Assembly (NCBI GenBank): GCA_946538475.1
Contig: CAMNGN010000064.1
Coordinates: forward strand, 1-10,707
Direction of reading: 5' to 3'
Origin: an uncultured Blautia sp.
Lineage (GTDB): Bacteria; Bacillota; Clostridia; Lachnospirales; Lachnospiraceae
DNA length: 10,707 bases
The position numbers and the translations under genes were made by a program. Of the stretch, positions 5,943 through 10,707 are shown in pieces. The notes below the pieces were generated by a model that made no database searches, was not told the origin of the DNA, and saw only the letters and a program-made list of their open reading frames with translations. The first letter of the stretch is position 1, and each line of letters begins with the position of its first letter.

Positions 5943-6509
5943 TCAACGATAACGCCAAAGTACATTCCACCTGAGATAATAGACTACAAACGCAGCTCCG
6001 CAAAGAAGAAGTACGACTGCGAGGACAAAGAGAATGTCCTTTATAAAGGCCCTGCCCCCGTCGATCCCCAGCGCGATCATCAGCGGACGGATGTTGGTCA
6101 GCAGGTGTACGATAAGAGACAGCACCAGCAGGATCTGGGACACAAGCTCGGGCACCGCAAACAGCCTGAGCCGGTACACATCTCCGTTCTCTCCGAGGAA
6201 CAAAAGGACATGGTAAAGCATGAAGAACATCAGCGCAAAGCCGCTGATCCTCCGTGTCCAGAACAGAATATTCTGTCTGAAATAATGCGCTCCTCCGCTG
6301 CGGCGTGCTCCTGCGAGCGTCTGAAACGTCAAAATGATCCCGATCGTCATGTGTATGCCGATCAGGACCACCATTCCGCGTGCAAGAACGGTGAGGCCTC
6401 TGTTTCCCCCGGGGATGACCCCGGTAAGCTGAAAACCGCCGGCCACCGCGTGCACGATAAAAAGAGCGAGAATCAACATACTGATCACCGCATTGCATTT
6501 TCTAAGCAT
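5943..6509 (-). CDS. frdC: Fumarate reductase cytochrome b membrane anchor (type B, di-heme)
   Basis: This is a 188-residue integral membrane protein with about five hydrophobic helices (roughly 8-25, 41-61, 88-105, 119-142 and 158-178). Histidines 20, 53, 100 and 135 each fall in a separate helix, matching the four axial haem ligands of type B anchors such as B. subtilis SdhC (His28, 70, 113, 155). A fifth, His75, lies in a loop. The RRISGFALMFFMLYH segment at 86-100 is characteristic of succinate dehydrogenase cytochrome b. It should carry two b haems and pass electrons between a membrane donor (quinone or another redox protein) and FrdB. An in-frame TTG at 6536 is possible, but the AAGGAG ribosome binding site (about 10 nt before the ATG at 6509) would then lie inside the coding region, so ATG is preferred. 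The frdA start is 12 nt downstream. Confidence 0.87.
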   Translation of the reverse strand: MLRKCNAVISMLILALFIVHAVAGGFQLTGVIPGGNRGLTVLARGMVVLIGIHMTIGIILTFQTLAGARRSGGAHYFRQNILFWTRRISGFALMFFMLYHVLLFLGENGDVYRLRLFAVPELVSQILLVLSLIVHLLTNIRPLMIALGIDGGRAFIKDILFVLAVVLLLCGAAFVVYYLRWNVLWRYR

Positions 6510-6548
6510 CTGATTTTCGCTCCTTTCCGTTGTCAAAGATTATCACTC

Positions 6549-7052
6549 TCAGGTCTGTGTGACGGTGATCACATCGACAGAATCTGTCATGGCCGTCTCT
6601 GCATGGACCTGTTCCGCATACTCTTCCGACAGGATCATGATGTCAAACCTTCCATGATCTGCCCTCGATAAGAGCATTGTACCATCTTCCGGATAAATTT
6701 TCATCTGGTTTTCGGGAAGCTGAGACTGAAAGCTTTTAGCAAGCTCCATACCGCCCGCGTCGGCCGCTGCCACAGAGCAGGAGATATCCTCAAAGATATA
6801 GCTCACATCCTCCCCGCTGAAGAAAAGATTCCAGTCCTTCAGCTTTTCTTCGTCGGGATGTTCGGCTCGGTTGATCATCACCAGATACCGCCCTGAGGGC
6901 TTATCCAATATCACCGATGCGCTTGAGACCGCGTCGGCCGAGGGGTCGATGAGCGCAGCAAAGTAGTCCGTGCGCAGGAAGGGAATTCCCACGAGCACGA
7001 ACAGACCTGCTGCCGTTCTCAAAATATGACCGATCACTTTTGATGCTTTCAT
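6549..7052 (-). CDS. Unrecognised membrane-anchored extracytosolic protein
   Basis: I do not recognise this 167-residue protein. Residues 1-13 are basic, followed by one hydrophobic segment (about 14-26, AAGLFVLVGIPFL), then a mostly acidic soluble domain. It is therefore likely an N-terminally anchored or secreted protein with its body outside the membrane. There is no lipobox cysteine near the anchor; the only cysteine is Cys92. The C-terminal half (about 94-145) reads as alternating helix and strand, with GGMELAKSF and a conserved-looking RADHGRFDIMILSEEYA. Its start overlaps the stop of the FMN-binding lipoprotein gene by 4 nt (ATGA), a classic sign of translational coupling, and frdC begins 39 nt downstream. 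Position makes it a candidate partner between the flavinylated lipoprotein and the cytochrome b anchor; this is inference. The alternative is an unrelated accessory or chaperone protein. Confidence 0.8.
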   Translation of the reverse strand: MKASKVIGHILRTAAGLFVLVGIPFLRTDYFAALIDPSADAVSSASVILDKPSGRYLVMINRAEHPDEEKLKDWNLFFSGEDVSYIFEDISCSVAAADAGGMELAKSFQSQLPENQMKIYPEDGTMLLSRADHGRFDIMILSEEYAEQVHAETAMTDSVDVITVTQT

Positions 7053-7501
7053 TCTTTTGCCTTATCGAGTGCTCTGTTTGCCGCCTCGACAAACTCGTTA
7101 TAGTTTACGGTGGCGCCGGAGATCGCGTCCACATCGTCCACGCGTCCGCTCCGGATCAGCTGACTCGCATACTCATCGCAGGCTGCCACAGCCTTCTGCG
7201 CCTTGCGGAAGAAATCTTTGTTGGCCACGTTTCCGCTCTGCATTCCGTAATTCTCATCCTTCAGCGTGCCGTCCGGCTCGTAGGTTTTGTACTCGCATTC
7301 CGTGATGGCGTTATCCTTGATGGTGAGTTTTACCACGCCATAGCCGTTGCCGTCCTCGGTCCCGTCATCGTTCTCGTAAACCTCGCTCTGTCCTTCGTAG
7401 GTCCCGTCTTTATATTTGGCGCTTCCCGAGCCGCCGCAGCCTGACGCGGCAAGGATGAACGCTGCGGCTGTGATCGCAGCCACTGCCTGTATTCTCTTCA
7501 T
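7049..7501 (-). CDS. FMN-binding domain lipoprotein (covalently flavinylated)
   Basis: This 150-residue exported lipoprotein has a basic start (MKR), a hydrophobic core and a lipobox-like LAASGC with Cys22 as the lipid site, then a Gly/Ser linker. The mature part is an FMN-binding domain of the RnfG/NqrC type (FMN_bind): a KDGTYEG opening at 31-37, then near the C-terminus DAISGAT (125-131), matching the flavinylation motif D-g-x-[S/T]-g-A-T. Thr131 would receive FMN through a phosphoester bond made by ApbE, which is not encoded here. Such lipoproteins carry electrons on the outer face of Gram-positive membranes. An in-frame ATG at 7516 is less likely because the GGAGGT ribosome binding site would lie inside it; the ATG at 7501 is 7 nt after that site. 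It follows the ATPase gene by 39 nt and is coupled by an ATGA overlap to the next gene. Confidence 0.9.
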   Translation of the reverse strand: MKRIQAVAAITAAAFILAASGCGGSGSAKYKDGTYEGQSEVYENDDGTEDGNGYGVVKLTIKDNAITECEYKTYEPDGTLKDENYGMQSGNVANKDFFRKAQKAVAACDEYASQLIRSGRVDDVDAISGATVNYNEFVEAANRALDKAKE

Positions 7502-7540
7502 ATCATGAACCTCCATTCCCGTAACAGTCTTTACGCTGTG

Positions 7541-8233
7541 TCAATCGCGGAATCTGATCTTTCCGGTGAAGTTCGTGTTGACGGTCTCCTTGTGGATCTT
7601 TCCGTTTCGGAGAACGACCGTCCTCTGCGCCACTTCGGCGACCTCGGGGTCGTGGGTGACGACGATCAGCGTGGTTCCCTCATCGTGCAGTTTGTGGAAA
7701 AGGTCCACGACGGTCTCTTCGTTGGCATCATCAAGGTTACCCGTCGGCTCATCGGCCAGAATGATCTCCGGATGGTTGATCAGCGCCCTTGCGACGCACA
7801 CACGCTGCTGCTCGCCGCCCGACAGCTGACTGGGCAGATGCTTTGCCCTGTCGGCAAGGCCCACTCTGTCCAGGGCCTCCAGCGCTTCCTTCTCATCGGG
7901 AATGCTGTGGTAGTACTGCGCAAGCATGACATTTTCCAGTGCGTTCAGATAGTTGACAAGGTGGAACTGCTGGAAGATCAGTCCGATCTTGTCCCTGCGG
8001 ATCGTGGTAAGGTTCTTACCGCTTTCACGTGCAATGTCGACACCGTCCAGAAGGACTTCGCCTTTAGAGGGCTTGTCCATACAGCCGATGATATTCATCA
8101 TGGTACTTTTTCCGGAGCCTGAGGGGCCCATGATGGAGACCCACTCACCTTTTTCCACCTTCAGATTGACATCATCCAGGGCATGAAGCTCACCGTAGAT
8201 CTTATAGATATGCTTAAGTTCCAAAAGACTCAT
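7541..8233 (-). CDS. ABC transporter ATP-binding protein, LolD/MacB family
   Basis: This 230-residue cytoplasmic ATPase is the motor for the two permeases encoded just upstream. All nucleotide-binding elements are intact: Walker A GPSGSGKST (36-44), Q-loop Gln88 in IFQQF, signature LSGGEQQR (137-144), Walker B IILADE (157-162), D-loop NLDD and H-loop His194. The short LolD/MacB-like form, with NALENVML after the Q-loop, fits partners of FtsX-type permeases, which do mechanical work across the membrane (lipoprotein or substrate extrusion, or protein regulation) rather than classical import. The start codon is 3 nt after the second permease stop; its AAGGAG ribosome binding site lies inside that gene. 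The substrate cannot be read from the ATPase. Confidence 0.95.
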   Translation of the reverse strand: MSLLELKHIYKIYGELHALDDVNLKVEKGEWVSIMGPSGSGKSTMMNIIGCMDKPSKGEVLLDGVDIARESGKNLTTIRRDKIGLIFQQFHLVNYLNALENVMLAQYYHSIPDEKEALEALDRVGLADRAKHLPSQLSGGEQQRVCVARALINHPEIILADEPTGNLDDANEETVVDLFHKLHDEGTTLIVVTHDPEVAEVAQRTVVLRNGKIHKETVNTNFTGKIRFRD

Positions 8234-8236
8234 CTG

Positions 8237-9388
8237 TTATTCTCCTTTTAATACGAGCGCAGGATCTACCTTGGTCGCGCTCCTGATCGGGGACAGGCAT
8301 GCGATGCCCGTTACCAGTATCGATGCGGCAATGGTCAGCGGAACAAGACCCGGTCTGAAGATGATCGAGCTGCTGAACACGTGCTTGCTGATGGTCTGCG
8401 CAAACGCGAAGCCCAGAAAGACGCCTACGATCCCGCCGAGTCCGCCGAGCATCATTCCTTCTCCCATGAACTCGGTGACGATACTCTTGTCCGATGCACC
8501 GATCGCCTTTCTGAGTCCGATCTCTTTACGTCTCTCCGCAACGACCGCGGTCATCGTGGTCGCCACGCAGATCATGGTCAGGGCCAGAACGATGACAGTT
8601 ACCAGAAGTACCAGAGCCTGCAGCTTGGAAAGGACCGTCGTTTCGGATGCCGTGACTCGTTTTACCAGGCGTGCATCAACGGAAGGCACCTCGCTGTTGA
8701 TCTGCTCCATGTAGCTGTTCAGCTGATCTGCGCCGGAGGAGATACTGACCTCGGCCAGGTCGATCGAACCTGCCAGACCGGTGAGCTCCTCCAGATCCTC
8801 CATATTCATATACACATAGTCTTCCTCGGAACCGCCGGTGCTGAGGACCGCGGTGACCTTATAATCGATCTCGTTGTCCGCGGCTTCCTCCTCCGCTCCT
8901 TCTTCGGTCTCCTCGGTGTAGCGGATCGCCACTGTGTCGCCTTGTTTCAGCTGAAGACTTTCGGCCACGCCCTGTCCGACCATGACCTCACCTGCGGCTG
9001 CGGGCCACTCTCCTTCTACCAGCCAGTAAGGGCTGGTCTTCTTTACATCTTCCATGCTTGTCCCGGCGGCCATGATCGGCTGCTCGTGTATACGGACCGT
9101 CTCGTAACGGTAAGGCGCGGCGCCTACCAGATCCGAGCTTTTGATGTGCGACAGACCGCTCTCGAGATCTTCATTGGTAAAGTCTTCGCCCGTCGGGGTG
9201 AAGATCATGTTTGCTCCGTAGTTTCGGAACTGCGCGCCCATCTGCCTGGGAACATCAAAATAGATGGTCATCAGTCCGGACAGGATGGTCGCCCCGATCG
9301 CAATGGCCAGAAAAGCCACCAGCATACGCGAACGGCGCCGCATGAGCGATGCGGTGATCATCCGCAAGAACATTTTTCTCTTTTTCAT
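8237..9388 (-). CDS. FtsX/MacB-type ABC permease (second of pair)
   Basis: This 383-residue membrane protein has the MacB (type VII ABC) layout: one helix at about 22-43, a large extracytosolic domain (about 45-254), then three helices at about 255-283, 308-332 and 347-367. The cytosolic coupling segment ERRKEIGLRKAIGAS (285-299) and the end SATKVDPALVLKGE are hallmarks of FtsX-family permeases. The extracytosolic domain starts with NYGANMIFTP, a motif shared with the other permease (TYGANITVVP), and contains a very acidic patch (about 158-174, rich in Glu) not matched in its partner. GAGGAGA lies 10-12 nt before the ATG; the gene follows the first permease by 20 nt. Together they probably form a heterodimer with the ATPase. 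Similar two-permease sets occur in P19/Ftr1-type iron uptake loci, but the substrate is not proven here. Confidence 0.93.
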   Translation of the reverse strand: MKKRKMFLRMITASLMRRRSRMLVAFLAIAIGATILSGLMTIYFDVPRQMGAQFRNYGANMIFTPTGEDFTNEDLESGLSHIKSSDLVGAAPYRYETVRIHEQPIMAAGTSMEDVKKTSPYWLVEGEWPAAAGEVMVGQGVAESLQLKQGDTVAIRYTEETEEGAEEEAADNEIDYKVTAVLSTGGSEEDYVYMNMEDLEELTGLAGSIDLAEVSISSGADQLNSYMEQINSEVPSVDARLVKRVTASETTVLSKLQALVLLVTVIVLALTMICVATTMTAVVAERRKEIGLRKAIGASDKSIVTEFMGEGMMLGGLGGIVGVFLGFAFAQTISKHVFSSSIIFRPGLVPLTIAASILVTGIACLSPIRSATKVDPALVLKGE

Positions 9389-9408
9389 GATTTATCGTCT
9401 CCTCAGCG

Positions 9409-10704
9409 TTATCTTCCGTGCAGAACCTCTGCAGGCTGCAGTCTGAGCAGCATACGGATAGCCGGGATGCTGCCTGCCAGAGTCACAATTACAACCAAGA
9501 CCGCCACGATCGGGATAACGACAAGGCGCATGTTGATGGCCGAGCCGAACACGGTATTGCCGATGATCTGAGCAAAGCCGAAGCCCGCCAGGAAACCGAC
9601 AGCTCCTCCGATGATCGCGGTGATAAAGATCTCGCTGAGCACAAGCCCTGTGATCGCACCGTTCTGCGCTCCGATAGCCTTCATCAGACCGATCTCGCTG
9701 CTTCTCTCCATGACGCTCGCGGTGACCAGGTTGCAGATACCGAGGGCCGATCCGACAAGGCTCAGGAGTGTGATGAGAAGCATGAGCATCTGCGTCTTTT
9801 CCAGGATCGCACCTTCCGAATCCGCCACCTGACGCACGGCCGAGGCCACGGAATCCGTGATCACTTCCTGTATCTGGTAGCAGATCGAACTTACATAGGC
9901 TGTACAGTACCATGTCTCGTACTGCGCGATGGTAAGAGACGCCGGGTTTTTGGCCGCCTTTACGGCAAGCTCGTTATCCGGTGTCGTGAGCGCGCTGACT
10001 TCGATGCTGCTCACACAGCCGTCCAGATCGTCCAGAGCCTGTGCCGTGTCGAGCAGCGTGAAGATCTGATCGTCCTCCTCACCGCCTGCCTCAAACACTC
10101 CGGCAACGGTGAGCGTCTCGTCCGAAGCGCTGCCGGTAATGTGGATCGTATCTCCCGAGGAGACGCCGAGTTTCTCGGCCAGCGCACTGCCTACCATGGC
10201 AGAGCTCACACCTTCGCTGCTCTGTTCATCGATCCAGTGTCCGTCTTTTATCTCCCACCAGGATCTCAGGCTGCTCATACCCGCATCCAGTTCTTCTCCT
10301 GTGGGGAGATTCATATGGTGGTTGAACCAGCTGCCGACCACCGTCACATCGCTCCCGTCATCAAGCGTTGCCTGCGCGTTGATGAACGGCGCATAGTCCA
10401 CAATATTGAACGCCCAGAAGATCGTTTTTATCTTTCCGAGCTCATCCTCGCGCAGGTAGGCCCCTTCCGATACGGGGTCTCCTCCTTCCACATCGTAAAG
10501 GTTATTTACGACCGAGGCCTGTTTCGGCACCACCGTGATGTTGGCGCCGTATGTTTTCAGCTCCTGATTCACCTTGTCCCCGACATCGTACACCACGCTG
10601 AGCATTGCCGTGGCAAGCGAAGCCCCGAGGGCGATCGTGAAGGCGATCATGAGCATTTTTTTCCATTGGCGGGCATAAGTCCCGCGTACCATTCTGAAAA
10701 ACAT
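9409..10704 (-). CDS. FtsX/MacB-type ABC permease (first of pair)
   Basis: This is a 431-residue FtsX-family permease with a helix at about 17-40, an extracytosolic domain (about 41-303), then helices at about 304-330, 352-382 and 393-413. The coupling segment MERSSEIGLMKAIGAQ (332-347) and the C-terminal LQPAEVLHG match the family. The outer domain begins with TYGANITVVP (51-60), paralleling the second permease, and carries two unusual patches, FNHH (127-130) and SWWEIKDGHW (148-157). The histidines could bind metal, which is speculation. The ATG at 10704 is three bases from the window edge, so its ribosome binding site cannot be seen and a start further upstream is possible, although the basic MFFRMVRGTYARQWKK opening is normal for the family. 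Its divergence from the other permease indicates an old duplication and an obligate heterodimer. The operon promoter and possibly further genes lie to the right. Confidence 0.9.
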   Translation of the reverse strand: MFFRMVRGTYARQWKKMLMIAFTIALGASLATAMLSVVYDVGDKVNQELKTYGANITVVPKQASVVNNLYDVEGGDPVSEGAYLREDELGKIKTIFWAFNIVDYAPFINAQATLDDGSDVTVVGSWFNHHMNLPTGEELDAGMSSLRSWWEIKDGHWIDEQSSEGVSSAMVGSALAEKLGVSSGDTIHITGSASDETLTVAGVFEAGGEEDDQIFTLLDTAQALDDLDGCVSSIEVSALTTPDNELAVKAAKNPASLTIAQYETWYCTAYVSSICYQIQEVITDSVASAVRQVADSEGAILEKTQMLMLLITLLSLVGSALGICNLVTASVMERSSEIGLMKAIGAQNGAITGLVLSEIFITAIIGGAVGFLAGFGFAQIIGNTVFGSAINMRLVVIPIVAVLVVIVTLAGSIPAIRMLLRLQPAEVLHGR

Positions 10705-10707
10705 AGA

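Noticed and set aside
6510..6536. TTG at 6536 as the start of the cytochrome b gene
   Set aside because: The ribosome binding site AAGGAG would be inside the coding region; ATG at 6509 is correctly spaced from it and starts the usual anchor N-terminus.
4794..6671. Long plus-strand open frame (625 codons) opposite frdA and frdC
   Set aside because: It is fully antisense to two genes with intact motifs; its translation is His/Arg/Asp-rich without a domain, and no ribosome binding site was seen. It is a by-product of the codon use of the real genes.
8381..9571. Plus-strand open frame of 396 codons opposite the second permease
   Set aside because: It has composition typical of an antisense shadow, and the opposite strand encodes a complete FtsX-family permease.
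1..10707. CRISPR array, tRNA/rRNA, insertion sequence, phage or toxin-antitoxin genes
   Set aside because: No spaced direct repeats, cloverleaf or rRNA-like segments, transposase or integrase motifs, or small paired toxin-antitoxin frames were seen on either strand.

Overview
The window (about 10.7 kb, moderately GC-rich) looks like the chromosome of an anaerobic Firmicute, most likely a clostridium of the Lachnospiraceae type. The reasons are strong AGGAGG-type ribosome binding sites, a Gram-positive-style FMN-binding lipoprotein, a type B (single-polypeptide, multi-histidine) fumarate reductase anchor, a clostridial-looking Rho N-terminus and a COG2509-type flavoprotein. This placement is inference from gene style only. 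Almost all genes lie on the minus strand; one small gene of unknown function lies on the plus strand.

Left block (1-2976, minus strand, read right to left): a recognisable sigma-A-type promoter (2948-2976) precedes a COG2509-type FAD-dependent dehydrogenase (1522-2892). It is followed after 27 nt by nagA, N-acetylglucosamine-6-phosphate deacetylase (286-1494), and after 17 nt by the N-terminal 89 codons of rho, which runs off the window. The spacing suggests a read-through unit, although the three products share no obvious pathway.

Middle (2893-3658): a divergent intergenic region carries a second good promoter (3090-3118) and a 5' leader with two mutually exclusive small hairpins. These precede an unrecognised 132-residue acidic protein (3189-3587). 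Its gene ends in a strong intrinsic terminator (3597-3644) that sits between two convergent genes.

Right block (3659-10704, minus strand): eight tightly packed genes read as one operon, whose promoter lies beyond the right edge. In order of transcription they encode two FtsX/MacB-type ABC permeases, their LolD/MacB-type ATPase, an FMN-binding lipoprotein with a covalent-flavinylation motif, an unrecognised membrane-anchored extracytosolic protein translationally coupled to it, and a complete three-subunit fumarate reductase/succinate dehydrogenase-like complex (cytochrome b anchor, flavoprotein, iron-sulfur protein). The flavoprotein has the fumarate reductase catalytic residues but Gln39 where the covalent-FAD histidine normally sits.

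The most interesting proposition is that this operon is one system. It would join an extracytosolic, covalently flavinylated lipoprotein and an FtsX-type ABC module (a pairing reminiscent of P19/Ftr1-type iron uptake loci) to a cytosol-facing fumarate reductase through a di-heme membrane anchor. That functional link is inference; the gene order and motifs are read directly from the sequence.
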